Below are positions 34,221 through 42,961 of a stretch of DNA of 64,000 bases, one piece after another. The DNA is from Oscillospiraceae bacterium (GTDB lineage: Bacteria > Bacillota > Clostridia > Oscillospirales > Ruminococcaceae). Position 1 is the stretch's first letter, and each line of letters starts with the position of its first letter. The position numbers and the translations under genes were made by a program. The notes beneath the pieces are model-generated. The model was given only the letters and a program-made list of their open reading frames with translations, was not told the origin of the DNA and made no database searches. The DNA lies in assembly GCA_017436575.1 (NCBI GenBank), contig JAFSCU010000013.1:1-64000 (forward strand). The letters are read 5' to 3'.

Positions 34221-34550
34221 ATGGCTGAAATTACAGATATCAAAAAAATACAGGACGCTATGCCGGATTACAACGCTATTGGCGCGCTGTCCGACTTTTT
34301 CAAAATAATGGGTGATTCTACCAGGCTGCAGATTATATTGTCTTTGCAGAATGGTGAACTGTGTGTTTCGGATATTGCGGCCTGTCTGGAAATGTCTGTT
34401 TCATCTGTTTCTCACCAGCTGAAAAGCCTGCGTCTGTCACGTATAATCAAACAGCGCAAAGAGGGCAGAACAGTGTATTATTCACTGGATGATGACCATG
34501 TGGCGGATATCCTTGCCACATCTCTGGAACATGTTAGTCATATTATATAA
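34221..34550 (+). CDS. ArsR/SmtB-family metal-sensing repressor
   Basis: A 109-residue winged-helix dimeric repressor. DNA-binding helices include GELCVSDIAACLEMSVSSVSHQLKSL. The C-terminal helix carries DDHVADILATSLEHVSH, which places Asp, His, His, His at the exact spacing of the alpha-5 zinc site of CzrA/SmtB (D-x-H-x10-H-x2-H), so it should sense Zn (or Co) rather than arsenic. ELCVSD also holds the single Cys of the CadC-like alpha-3 motif. It is divergent from the HMA-ATPase genes, with two palindromic operators between. Start follows AAGGAAAAGG. Confidence 0.92.
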   Translation: MAEITDIKKIQDAMPDYNAIGALSDFFKIMGDSTRLQIILSLQNGELCVSDIAACLEMSVSSVSHQLKSLRLSRIIKQRKEGRTVYYSLDDDHVADILATSLEHVSHII

Positions 34551-34556
34551 CCACAG

Positions 34557-34580
34557 CCGCCCTTTCAGGGCGGTTTTTTG
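34557..34580 (+). terminator. Terminator after the ArsR-family gene
   Basis: CCGCCCT (34557-34563) pairs with AGGGCGG (34567-34573), then TTTTTT. Confidence 0.9.
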
Positions 34581-34593
34581 TATGTAAAAATAA

Positions 34594-34622
34594 TTGTCTG
34601 TATATAAATAAAGTGGTAAAAT
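34594..34622 (+). promoter_or_regulatory. Promoter of the second OFA transporter
   Basis: TTGTCT (34594-34599), 17 bases, TAAAAT (34617-34622). Confidence 0.6.
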
Positions 34623-34674
34623 GTTTAAGTTGGTTATTTAATGTTTTCGATGTTTTCAGAAAGGATTTTACAAA

Positions 34675-35937
34675 ATGGCTGAAAATAAAGTTATGAATAA
34701 AAAAGGCTTTCATTACGGTTGGGTAATCGTATTTGTTGGCTTTCTCTCTATGTGGTTTATCACATGTATATTCTCTTCTGCTGCAGGTATGATGGTTAAC
34801 CCTGTTACAGAGGAAATGGGCATTTCACGCAGTGCGTTTACTATGGCTTCCACAGCCTGTTCCATTGCCGGTATGATTATGTCTACTTCAATTGGCAGAA
34901 TTTTCAAAAAATATTCTGTAAAGAAAACAATGCTGGTTGGTTCTGCACTGTATGCAGCATGCTATGCAGCATACGGCATTGCACCAAACATCTATGTTTT
35001 TTATGTAATCGGTTTCATTTCCGGTTTTGCAATGATTATGTCATCAATGGTTGCTATTTCCACATTGCTGGCAAGATGGTTTGATGAAAAACGCGGTCTT
35101 GCTGTTGCCCTGGCTTCTACAGGTTCAGGTGTAGGTGGCGTGGTTATGAACCCTCTTATCGGTAACCTGGTTACATCTATCGGCTGGAGAAAAACATATT
35201 TTGTGCTGGGTGCAATGATTGCTGTGGTTATGATTCCTGCAGTTCTGTTCCTTATCAAAGAAACACCACAGGAAATGGGTCTGGAACCTTATGGTAAAAA
35301 AGAAACAGCAGGCGGTATGCCTGTTGAAGAATCAGGCTATACAGCAGCCGAAGCACGCATGACACCTATGTACTGGCTGTGGATTCCTGTTGTTCTTATC
35401 GTATCAGCTACATGTAACACTATTATGCAGCATACAGTTGCCTATGCAACAGATATGGGCTTTGAATATTCAGTTGCTGCAGGTATTGCATCTGTTCTTA
35501 CAGCCGGTCTGGCTATCTGGAAACTGGTTATGGGTCAGCTTTATGACTCTATCGGCAGCCGCAAAGCAGCCACACTGTCACTGTCAGTTTATACACTGGT
35601 ACTTGTACTTTATGCAATTTCCAGCAAGGAAATGGCAATTATTTACTACATTGGTACAGCTCTGTTCGGTATGGGCGGTTCTTTTGCTACAATTGCATAC
35701 TCTGTTGTTGTACAGGACGTATTTGGTAAAAAAGATTTTGCCACTATCTATGGCAGCATCAATGTATTTGCTTCTGTTGGCGGCGCCATTGGCAGCCCTA
35801 TTGTAGCAGCAGTATTTGATACTCTGGGTACATACAAACCAGCCTGGATTGCATTGGCCGTGATAATGTTTGTAAATGTTATCCTGGTAAATATGATGTT
35901 CAAAGCAAAAGACAAATACGAAAAAGAAAACGTTTGA
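34675..35937 (+). CDS. OFA-family major facilitator, second copy
   Basis: A 420-residue, 12-helix MFS protein paralogous to that at 16989-18230: FHYGWVIVFVGFLSMWF, ISTLLARWFDEKRGLAVALA, STGSGVGGVVMNPLIGN and FGKKDFATIYGSINVFASVGGAIGSP have direct counterparts there. It should carry a small organic anion. The two copies differ in their pore-lining first helices, so the substrates may differ. No metabolic enzyme gene adjoins it. It has its own promoter and a terminator. Confidence 0.85.
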   Translation: MAENKVMNKKGFHYGWVIVFVGFLSMWFITCIFSSAAGMMVNPVTEEMGISRSAFTMASTACSIAGMIMSTSIGRIFKKYSVKKTMLVGSALYAACYAAYGIAPNIYVFYVIGFISGFAMIMSSMVAISTLLARWFDEKRGLAVALASTGSGVGGVVMNPLIGNLVTSIGWRKTYFVLGAMIAVVMIPAVLFLIKETPQEMGLEPYGKKETAGGMPVEESGYTAAEARMTPMYWLWIPVVLIVSATCNTIMQHTVAYATDMGFEYSVAAGIASVLTAGLAIWKLVMGQLYDSIGSRKAATLSLSVYTLVLVLYAISSKEMAIIYYIGTALFGMGGSFATIAYSVVVQDVFGKKDFATIYGSINVFASVGGAIGSPIVAAVFDTLGTYKPAWIALAVIMFVNVILVNMMFKAKDKYEKENV

Positions 35938-35946
35938 TTTTTATAA

Positions 35947-35978
35947 AAGGCAGGTACATAGTTGTTATGCACCTGCTT
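35947..35978 (+). terminator. Terminator after the second OFA transporter
   Basis: GGCAGGT..CATA and TATG..ACCTGC form a stem with one mismatch (about 35949-35975), then TTTTG. Confidence 0.75.
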
Positions 35979-36093
35979 TTGTTATCTTTATGTAATTTTT
36001 ATGTTAAGTTAATTTTATTTTCACATTTCTGTGATAAAATCAGTATAATAATGTTATTGATATTTTAAATTTTATATACTGGAGAAATAATTT

Positions 36094-37437
36094 ATGCAAA
36101 AGAATAAAAAGCACTGGTCGTCTTCACAGGTAATACTGATAGGGTTCGGCGTGCTTATACTTACAGGTGCACTGTTGCTTATGTTGCCTTTTTCATCACA
36201 ATCAGGTCAGTGGACATCATTTACAGATGCCCTGTTCACCGCCACCAGCGCATCCTGTGTAACAGGTCTTATTGTACAGGATACTGCCACATATTGGTCA
36301 CTGTTCGGTCAGCTGGTGATTCTCTCTCTTATCCAGATAGGTGGGCTGGGTGTAGTAACAATGGCCATAGCTATTGCAATGGTTTCCGGTCGTAAAATCA
36401 GCCTTTCACGGCGTCAGACAATGCAGGATGCTATCTCTGCAACACAGGTGGGTGGCATTGTTCGCATGACGGGTTTTATATTGAAAAGCTGCCTTATAAT
36501 TGAACTTACCGGTGTGTTGCTGTTTTCTTTTGTATTTATACCGGAATTTGGCTTTGCCAAAGGTATATGGTATTCTGTGTTTCATTCAATTTCAGCTTTC
36601 TGTAATGCAGGTTTTGACCTTATGGGGATAAAAACACAGTTTTCTTCACTTACAGATTATACAGGTAATGGTATAGTAAACTTTACCACTGTTGCACTGA
36701 TTCTTACAGGTGGTCTTGGTTTTGCCACCTGGGCGGATTTTTCAAACCACAAGCTGAAATTTTCTGCATACAGACTGCAATCAAAAATTGCACTGGCCGG
36801 TACAGTAATATTGTTACTGGTACCATTTGCATATTTCCTATTTCTGGAATTTTCAATGCCACAGTGGGCGGCTATGTCTGCTGCTGATAAATTCTGGGCA
36901 TCACTTTTCCGGGCGGTTACCCCAAGGACTGCTGGTTTTAATACTGTGGATATGACACTGTTCAGCGAGGCGACAGTTATGATAACTATACTGCTTATGT
37001 TGGTAGGCGGCAACTCCGGCTCTACAGCAGGCGGTATGAAGGTCAGCACTATATCAGTGCTGTTTACAACAGCTATGTCAGTTTTTCGCCGTCAGCAGAA
37101 TCCGTCTGTATTCGGCAGAAGAATAGAGGACGGCGTCATAAAAAATGCCGCCACCATTCTTATGATGTATATTACATTGTTTATCGGCGGTGCGCTGGTT
37201 ATCAGCATTGTGGAAAGATTGCCTATGATGACCTGTATGTTTGAAACCGCCTCTGCAGTGGCAACAGTTGGTCTTACAATGGGAATTACACCGGGACTTT
37301 CCACGATTTCCAAATTTATACTTATTGCACTTATGTATCTGGGCAGGGTTGGCGGATTGACAATCATATTTGCCACAGTAAGAGGTATAAACAATGGCAA
37401 TGCAAAATATCCTGTGGAAAAAATCACAGTTGGTTAA
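36094..37437 (+). CDS. ktrB: Potassium uptake channel subunit, TrkH/KtrB family
   Basis: A 447-residue membrane protein with four M1-P-M2 repeats. The selectivity-filter loops are visible: SASCVTGLIV, HSISAFCNAGFDLM, TPRTAGFNTVD and SAVATVGLTMGITPG, each centred on the single Gly that replaces the GYG of other K+ channels. It imports K+ (probably with Na+) under control of the next gene's product. GGAGAAAT lies before the ATG. ktrA follows after 12 bases. Confidence 0.92.
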   Translation: MQKNKKHWSSSQVILIGFGVLILTGALLLMLPFSSQSGQWTSFTDALFTATSASCVTGLIVQDTATYWSLFGQLVILSLIQIGGLGVVTMAIAIAMVSGRKISLSRRQTMQDAISATQVGGIVRMTGFILKSCLIIELTGVLLFSFVFIPEFGFAKGIWYSVFHSISAFCNAGFDLMGIKTQFSSLTDYTGNGIVNFTTVALILTGGLGFATWADFSNHKLKFSAYRLQSKIALAGTVILLLVPFAYFLFLEFSMPQWAAMSAADKFWASLFRAVTPRTAGFNTVDMTLFSEATVMITILLMLVGGNSGSTAGGMKVSTISVLFTTAMSVFRRQQNPSVFGRRIEDGVIKNAATILMMYITLFIGGALVISIVERLPMMTCMFETASAVATVGLTMGITPGLSTISKFILIALMYLGRVGGLTIIFATVRGINNGNAKYPVEKITVG

Positions 37438-37449
37438 AGGAGTTATATT

Positions 37450-38097
37450 ATGAAATCAATTTTGTTGATAGGTATTGGCAGATTTGGCCGCCATATAGCT
37501 ATAAAATTAAATGAACTGGGTCACGAAGTAATGGCTGTTGACCATAATGAAGAAAGAATAAATGCAGTTCTGCCTTATGTTACAAACGCTCTTATCGGAG
37601 ACAGTACAAATGAAGAGTTTTTGCATTCTATAGGTGTAGCAAATTTTGATGTGTGTATAGTTGCTATAGGTGATGATTTTCAGAGTTCACTTGAAACCAC
37701 ATCATTGCTGAAAGAACTGGGAGGCAAATTGGTGGTTTCCCGTGCAACAAGAGATGTACACGAAAAATTCCTTTTGCGCAATGGTGCAGACCATGTGGTT
37801 TATCCGGAAAAACAGCTGGGTATATGGACCGCCATCACATACAGCTCTGAAAAAGTTTTTGACTATATCGACCTGGGTGAAAACCATGTAATTATGGAGG
37901 TTTCAGTACCTGACAACTGGGTAGGCAAAACTATTTTTGATATTGATGTGCGTAAAAATTATGGCATCAATATACTTGCTATCCGTGACAGCGGAAAGCT
38001 GTCTGTGAATATCACAGGCAATACAGCTTTTGAAAGTGACCAGACATTGTTGGTTCTGGGAACAAACGAAAAAATTATACAGTGTTTCAACATATAA
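37450..38097 (+). CDS. ktrA: Potassium uptake regulatory subunit, TrkA/KtrA family
   Basis: A 215-residue cytosolic ring-forming protein. The N-terminal RCK/TrkA-N domain has the Rossmann motif GIGRFG with acidic strand end (VMAVDHNEERI), and the C-terminal TrkA-C domain starts near residue 140 (DLGENHVIMEVSVPDNWVGK). It binds ATP/ADP or NAD(H) and gates KtrB. AAAGGAG precedes the ATG. A bidirectional terminator follows the stop. Confidence 0.92.
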   Translation: MKSILLIGIGRFGRHIAIKLNELGHEVMAVDHNEERINAVLPYVTNALIGDSTNEEFLHSIGVANFDVCIVAIGDDFQSSLETTSLLKELGGKLVVSRATRDVHEKFLLRNGADHVVYPEKQLGIWTAITYSSEKVFDYIDLGENHVIMEVSVPDNWVGKTIFDIDVRKNYGINILAIRDSGKLSVNITGNTAFESDQTLLVLGTNEKIIQCFNI

Positions 38098-38124
38098 AAA
38101 AACAGGAGATTTCTCCTGTTTTTT
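38096..38124. terminator. Bidirectional terminator
   Basis: AAAAACAGGAGA and TCTCCTGTTTTT form a stem with a short loop (about 38097-38122), between convergent ktrA and the acetyltransferase gene. Confidence 0.88.
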
Positions 38125-38130
38125 TATTGA

Positions 38131-38739
38131 TTATTCTGCTGTAAAACCTGTTTTGTCGGCATCAGTGATTTTTCTGATTACCCTGCATGGATTTCCGGCA
38201 GCTATAACGTATGGAGGAATATCCTTTGTTACCACGCTTCCTGCGCCGATAACACTGCCTTTACCGATGGTTACACCGGCCATTATTTTTACATCTCCGC
38301 CAATCCATACCTTATCGCAGATATGTACCGGCTTACCCATACACGCACCGGCTATTCTTTCGTCAGGGTCCAATCCGTGATTGACCGCGTAAATGCCAAA
38401 ATTTGGTCCAATAAGCACATTGTTGCCGATAGTAACATCAGCACAGTCCAATATAATACAGCCAAAATTTATATAGACATCGTTGCCTATTGTGATGTTT
38501 TTTCCAAATTCACATTTGAAATCAGGTTCTATATGTATTCTTTCGCCTGTATGTCTGAAAAGTTTTTCCAGTAATTGTTTTCTTTCAGCTGTGTCTTCAT
38601 CGGTTGTTCTGTTGTATGCATTGAATATCTTTTTGGCTGCAACACGTCTTTGAAAAAGGTCGCTGTCAAAATCATTATAAACCAGACCGGCCTGCATTCT
38701 TTCCCAGGCAGTCATAGGGTGGGCGTCTTTTATATCCAT
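38131..38739 (-). CDS. Maltose/galactoside O-acetyltransferase (hexapeptide repeat)
   Basis: A 202-residue left-handed beta-helix acetyltransferase of the Maa/LacA/NodL group. The N-terminal Mac domain (MTAWERMQAGLVYNDFDSDL) and hexapeptide repeats (ITIGNDVYINFGCIILDCAD onward) are clear, with the catalytic His in YAVNHGLD and the C-terminal PSxV-like IPPYVIAAGNPCRVIRKI loop. It transfers acetyl from acetyl-CoA to a sugar hydroxyl. AAGGAGC precedes the ATG at 38739. It is not in the galactose operon. Confidence 0.9.
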   Translation of the reverse strand: MDIKDAHPMTAWERMQAGLVYNDFDSDLFQRRVAAKKIFNAYNRTTDEDTAERKQLLEKLFRHTGERIHIEPDFKCEFGKNITIGNDVYINFGCIILDCADVTIGNNVLIGPNFGIYAVNHGLDPDERIAGACMGKPVHICDKVWIGGDVKIMAGVTIGKGSVIGAGSVVTKDIPPYVIAAGNPCRVIRKITDADKTGFTAE

Positions 38740-38832
38740 TTTTTGCTCCTTATGAAATAGATGTATGCCGAATATAAAGTTTACTACAAAACTTTGTGAA
38801 AATCAACACAGGCTGATTTTGCAGCGGACAGT

Positions 38833-39069
38833 TTAGTTTACTTCTATCTCATTATCTTTTGGTGCTTCGCGACGAAATTCCAGTATATCACCGGGTTGGC
38901 AGTCCAGCACATCACATATTGCATCCAGAGTGGAAAAGCGTATTGCGCTGACTTTACCTGTTTTCAGCTTTGACAGGTTTACATTTGCCACGCCTACTTT
39001 TTCACTCAATTCTTTCAGAGAGATTTTTCTGTCTGCCATAACCCTGTCCAGTCTTAAAATGATAGCCAT
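38833..39069 (-). CDS. Cro/CI-type HTH regulator (YozG-like)
   Basis: A 78-residue DNA-binding protein: IILRLDRVMADRKISLKELS is the start of an HTH_26/YozG domain, followed by the recognition helix VGVANVNLSKLKTGKVSAIR and LDCQPGDILEF. It lies 12 bases after the DUF2975 membrane gene and is transcribed with it; such pairs are common in Firmicutes and the membrane partner is thought to influence the regulator. The palindrome at 39792-39810 upstream of the pair is a plausible binding site. Confidence 0.9.
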   Translation of the reverse strand: MAIILRLDRVMADRKISLKELSEKVGVANVNLSKLKTGKVSAIRFSTLDAICDVLDCQPGDILEFRREAPKDNEIEVN

Positions 39070-39081
39070 AGTTTCACCACC

Positions 39082-39765
39082 TTACAGTGTTTCGTCAGAT
39101 TCTGTCTGCAGCATTACCCCATAACGGAATATTTCAGACATCATCAGCACTATAACCACAACCAATACCATAGTCAGATCGATGCCAATTACCAGGTCGA
39201 ATACACCTGTTACAACCCATTCTGTCACAGCTTCCACCAGCCAACCTGCAATAACCACCGGAATAAATGCTACAGCAACTTTTTTGAAATAATCAGCTAT
39301 TTCAACAGTAAATGGTGTTTCGCATTCCATAAACAGTTCAAACAGGGTGGTTATTTTTCTGAAAGCATTTATCAGTGTCAGGCACAGCATTCCGCCCACA
39401 GCGATTACCCACAGCATATCTTTCAGCGAATAGGTATAAGGTGTGGATTTTGCCACGGCATATTGTCTGCCCAAAGTTTTTGTTATATCAAACCGGTCAT
39501 ACTTTATGCCGTCCAGCTCGAAACTGCCGTCAGCTTCAGTGTCTATACCTACAAGATTTGGCATAATGCTGTGTGTCATATCCATTTCAATTTCTGCCTG
39601 ATGACTGGTTGTAACCATAACACTGTCCTTTGGCACCAGCGCCAGCAGCACACCGCCTACTATACAGCATACAGTTGCTATATACAGTATAACACTGCAT
39701 ATTTTTGAAATTGTGTGGCCGATTTTACCCATCTTATTTATTTTCTGCATAAATTCGTGTTTCAT
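39082..39765 (-). CDS. DUF2975 membrane protein
   Basis: A 227-residue protein with four predicted membrane helices (about 17-43, 112-133, 163-182 and 190-213). The stretch ITTLFELFMECETPFTVEIADYFKKVAVAF is the DUF2975 hallmark (P-F...I...L). A loop of about 70 residues after helix 1 should face outside. It precedes the HTH gene. Function is unknown; probably a membrane partner of that regulator. Confidence 0.88.
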   Translation of the reverse strand: MKHEFMQKINKMGKIGHTISKICSVILYIATVCCIVGGVLLALVPKDSVMVTTSHQAEIEMDMTHSIMPNLVGIDTEADGSFELDGIKYDRFDITKTLGRQYAVAKSTPYTYSLKDMLWVIAVGGMLCLTLINAFRKITTLFELFMECETPFTVEIADYFKKVAVAFIPVVIAGWLVEAVTEWVVTGVFDLVIGIDLTMVLVVVIVLMMSEIFRYGVMLQTESDETL

Positions 39766-39791
39766 AATATATCTCCTTAAAACATAAAATA

Positions 39792-39842
39792 ATTAATGTT
39801 TATCATTAATTTATTTATAACACAGATAAAAATAAAAGTCAA
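39792..39842 (-). promoter_or_regulatory. Promoter and palindromic operator of the DUF2975-HTH pair
   Basis: On the minus strand TTGACT (39842-39837), 17 bases, then TATAAA (39819-39814). Directly downstream, at the expected transcription start, lies a perfect inverted repeat ATTAATG-TTTAT-CATTAAT (39792-39810), suggesting autorepression by the HTH protein. Confidence 0.7.
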
Positions 39843-39854
39843 TATAAAAATAAA

Positions 39855-39880
39855 AAAGGATGTGGTTTTCCACATCCTTT
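39855..39880 (-). terminator. Terminator after fhs
   Basis: AAAGGATGTGG (39855-39865) pairs with CCACATCCTTT (39870-39880); U-run on the minus strand. Confidence 0.88.
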
Positions 39881-39902
39881 CAATGTTTTGTTGAAAACAG
39901 GT

Positions 39903-41570
39903 TTAGAACAGACCTGTGATTTTGCCGTCTTCATCGATATCGATGTTCAGGGCAGCCGGTGTTTTTGACAGACCAGGCATTGTCATGATTTCACCCATTA
40001 CAGCAACTACAAAACCTACACCTGCAGACAGACGCAGTTCTCTTACATTCATTGTGAAGCCTGTTGGGGCAGCCAGCAGGTTTGCATTGTCAGAGAATGA
40101 GTACTGTGTTTTTGCGATACATACAGGCAGTCTGTCATAGCCTGCTGCTTTCAGTGTTTTCAGCATTGTCTGTGCAGATTTTGCAAATGTAACATTTTCA
40201 GCGCCGTAGATTTTTGTACATACAGCTTTGATTTTTTCGTCAACTGTCAGGTCGGCATCGTATGTGAAGTTGATTTCTGTTTCATCTTCCATAACAGCCA
40301 GCACTTTTTCAGCCAGTTCCAGGCCGCCTTCGCCGCCTTTTGCAAATACTTCGCTCAGTGCACATTCAACACCCATAGATTTGCAGTATTCATAAACTGT
40401 CTGTCTTTCAGCTTCTGTATCAGTTGGGAAACTGTTCAGCGCAACAACGCAAGGCAGTTTGAAATTGTTTTTGATGTTGTGAATATGTCTGCCCAGGTTT
40501 GCCAGACCTTCTGTCAGTGCCTGTACATTTTCATTGTTCAGTTCTGTTTTAGCTACACCACCGTGATGTTTCAGTGCTCTGATTGTAGCCACGATAACAA
40601 CAGCATTTGGTGACAGGTCATTCATACGGCATTTGATATCCAGGAACTTTTCAGCACCCAGGTCAGCACCAAAGCCTGCTTCTGTTACTACATAATCACC
40701 CAGTTTCAGTGCCAGTTTTGTTGCAACAGCACTGTTACAGCCATGGGCAATGTTTGCAAATGGACCGCCGTGGATAAGACAAGGTGTGTGTTCCAGTGTC
40801 TGTACCAGGTTAGGGTTGATGGCATCTTTCAGCAGTGAAGCCAGTGCGCCCTGTACACCCAGCTGACCAACTGTAACAGGTTCATTGGCGTATGTGTAAC
40901 CGAATACAATTTTTGCCAGTCTTTCTTTCAGGTCTTTCAGGTCAGAAGCCAGGCAGAATACAGCCATGATTTCACTGGCAACTGTGATGTCAAAACCGTC
41001 TTCTCTTGGTGTGCCGTTTACTCTGCCACCCAGACCATCTGTGATAAATCTCAGCTGTCTGTCATTCATGTCAACACAGCGTTTCCATGTGATTCTTCTT
41101 GGGTCTATGTTCAGCTGGTTGCCCTGATAAATGTGGTTGTCCACAAGAGCAGCCAGCAGGTTGTTTGCGGCGCCTATAGCATGGAGGTCACCAGTAAAGT
41201 GAAGGTTGATATCTTCCATTGGTACAACCTGTGAATAACCGCCGCCTGCTGCGCCGCCTTTAACGCCGAAAACAGGACCCAGGCTTGGTTCTCTCAGTGC
41301 CAGCACTACGTTTTTGCCCATGCGTGCCAGACCATCACCCAGACCGATACTTGTTGTTGTTTTACCTTCGCCTGCAGGTGTAGGGCTGATAGCTGTAACC
41401 AGAATCAGTTTACCTTTTTTATCAGGCAGGTTTTTTACCTTGTTCAGGTCGATTTTTGCTTTGTAGTCACCATAAAGGCTGATTTCTTTTCTGGAAAGAC
41501 CCAGCTTTTCAGCAACTTCTTCAATTGGCAGCATTTCTGCAGCCTGTGCGATTTCGATATCACTTCTCAT
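39903..41570 (-). CDS. fhs: Formate--tetrahydrofolate ligase
   Basis: A 555-residue enzyme that condenses formate with tetrahydrofolate using ATP, supplying 10-formyl-THF for purines and one-carbon flux. Family markers: the P-loop [79 protein letters not shown] and [18 protein letters not shown] at the end. It is a single-gene unit with AAGGAGGAA at the start. It links to formate produced by the split PFL in this window. Confidence 0.96.
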   Translation of the reverse strand: MRSDIEIAQAAEMLPIEEVAEKLGLSRKEISLYGDYKAKIDLNKVKNLPDKKGKLILVTAISPTPAGEGKTTTSIGLGDGLARMGKNVVLALREPSLGPVFGVKGGAAGGGYSQVVPMEDINLHFTGDLHAIGAANNLLAALVDNHIYQGNQLNIDPRRITWKRCVDMNDRQLRFITDGLGGRVNGTPREDGFDITVASEIMAVFCLASDLKDLKERLAKIVFGYTYANEPVTVGQLGVQGALASLLKDAINPNLVQTLEHTPCLIHGGPFANIAHGCNSAVATKLALKLGDYVVTEAGFGADLGAEKFLDIKCRMNDLSPNAVVIVATIRALKHHGGVAKTELNNENVQALTEGLANLGRHIHNIKNNFKLPCVVALNSFPTDTEAERQTVYEYCKSMGVECALSEVFAKGGEGGLELAEKVLAVMEDETEINFTYDADLTVDEKIKAVCTKIYGAENVTFAKSAQTMLKTLKAAGYDRLPVCIAKTQYSFSDNANLLAAPTGFTMNVRELRLSAGVGFVVAVMGEIMTMPGLSKTPAALNIDIDEDGKITGLF

Positions 41571-41631
41571 TGGTGATTTCCTCCTTGTGATTAAGAATTA
41601 CCTATCCGAAATTACGGACCTTTAATATTAT

Positions 41632-41661
41632 TATTTTACCACCGGCAAAAATCATTGTAAA
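41632..41661 (-). promoter_or_regulatory. Promoter of fhs
   Basis: Minus strand: TTTACA (41661-41656), 17 bases, TAAAAT (41638-41633). It gives a leader of about 55 bases. A 4-bp stem (TCCG/CGGA) in the leader is too short to be called a riboswitch. Confidence 0.65.
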
Positions 41662-41686
41662 GGAAGATTTATATATATTTAATATA

Positions 41687-41716
41687 TTGTACAAAATACC
41701 AAAAATATGGTATAAT
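41687..41716 (+). promoter_or_regulatory. Promoter of the nifS-thiI-cinA genes
   Basis: TTGTAC (41687-41692), 18 bases, TATAAT (41711-41716). Divergent from the fhs promoter. Confidence 0.65.
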
Positions 41717-41823
41717 TTATAAGATAATATCTGCGAAAAAACAGCGGTTTTTTTACGCAGTATAAAGCAAAATTTACAGTTTAAAATGAAACTTCAATAA
41801 ATTAATAACAAAGGGGTAAAAAT

Positions 41824-42960
41824 ATGATTTATCTGGATAATGCTGCCACCACTCCTGTAAACCCACAGGTTGCACAGGTTATCAGTGACAGCCTGCACAA
41901 TTCCTTTGCAAATCCATCATCACTTTATTCAGCCGGTGCCACTTCTGAAATAGAAATGACAAAAGCCCGCACATTTGTTGCCGGCTGTATCGGTGCGAAA
42001 CCTGGTGAGCTTTACTTTACATCCTGCGCCAGCGAAAGCAATAACATCGCAATTTACGGTCTGGCACTGGCAAGAAAAAACTGGGGTAAAAAAATCATCA
42101 CTACAGGTTACGAACATCCTGCAGTGCGCCAGCCTTATGCCAATCTGGCTGAAATGGGCTTTGAAACAGTATTTATTGACCCGGACAAAAACGGCATTGT
42201 TGATGAAAATGCTATTGTAGATGCAGTAGACAGCAAAACCTGTCTGGTTACACTTATCCACGTAAACAATGAAACAGGTGCAAAGCTGGATATTGAAAGA
42301 ATTGCAAACAGAATCAAGGAAAAAAATCCGCGCTGTGCAATCCACATCGACGCTGTGCAGAGCTTTATGAAATTCCCTCTTGATGTGAAAAAACTGAAAA
42401 TCGAAAGCCTGTCTTTCTCTGCACATAAAATCAATGGTCCAAAGGGCATCGGCGGTCTGTATCTGAAACAGGGCACAAATATAAAACCTGTATTTGTGGG
42501 TGGCGGTCAGGAGAGCGGTCTGCGTGCCGGCACAGAAAATATCCATTATATTCAGGGGCTGGCAAAAGCCTGTGAACTGCTGAAACCAAACCTTATCAGA
42601 AACCTGCAGCACTATGCAAAACTGCGTGCACAGTTACTGGAAGGACTGAAAGCTTTTGACAATGTGGTTATCAACAGCCCTGAAAACGGTGCGCCATATA
42701 CACTTAATTTCTCATTTGTGGGCTATCGCAGTGAAACACTGCTGCATTTCCTTGACAGCAAAGGCATCTGTGTTTCATCCGGTTCAGCCTGTTCCAAAGG
42801 CAGCGCCAGCCATACCCTTACAGTTATGAAATTGCCACACGAAAGAATAGACAGCTCTGTCCGTGTTTCTTTCGGTGTGCAGAACACAGAAGATGATGTG
42901 GCAGCACTTATTGCCGCACTGAAAGAAGCAACAGAAAAATTACAGAAGGTGAAAAAATAA
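41824..42960 (+). CDS. Cysteine desulfurase (NifS/IscS-like)
   Basis: A 378-residue PLP enzyme that moves sulfur from cysteine as a persulfide. It has YLDNAATTP at the start, the PLP Asp/His in NPRCAIHIDAVQSF, the Schiff-base Lys in SFSAHKINGPKGIG (about residue 202) and the persulfide Cys in SSGSACSKGSA (about residue 322). It lies one base before thiI; this nifS-thiI pair is the usual Gram-positive (NifZ-type) arrangement in which the desulfurase feeds sulfur to ThiI for tRNA 4-thiouridine. Confidence 0.93.
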   Translation: MIYLDNAATTPVNPQVAQVISDSLHNSFANPSSLYSAGATSEIEMTKARTFVAGCIGAKPGELYFTSCASESNNIAIYGLALARKNWGKKIITTGYEHPAVRQPYANLAEMGFETVFIDPDKNGIVDENAIVDAVDSKTCLVTLIHVNNETGAKLDIERIANRIKEKNPRCAIHIDAVQSFMKFPLDVKKLKIESLSFSAHKINGPKGIGGLYLKQGTNIKPVFVGGGQESGLRAGTENIHYIQGLAKACELLKPNLIRNLQHYAKLRAQLLEGLKAFDNVVINSPENGAPYTLNFSFVGYRSETLLHFLDSKGICVSSGSACSKGSASHTLTVMKLPHERIDSSVRVSFGVQNTEDDVAALIAALKEATEKLQKVKK

Positions 42961-42961
42961 T

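Noticed and set aside
41571..41640. Tetrahydrofolate riboswitch in front of fhs
   Set aside because: The leader is only about 55 bases, with a 4-bp hairpin and none of the conserved THF-riboswitch blocks.
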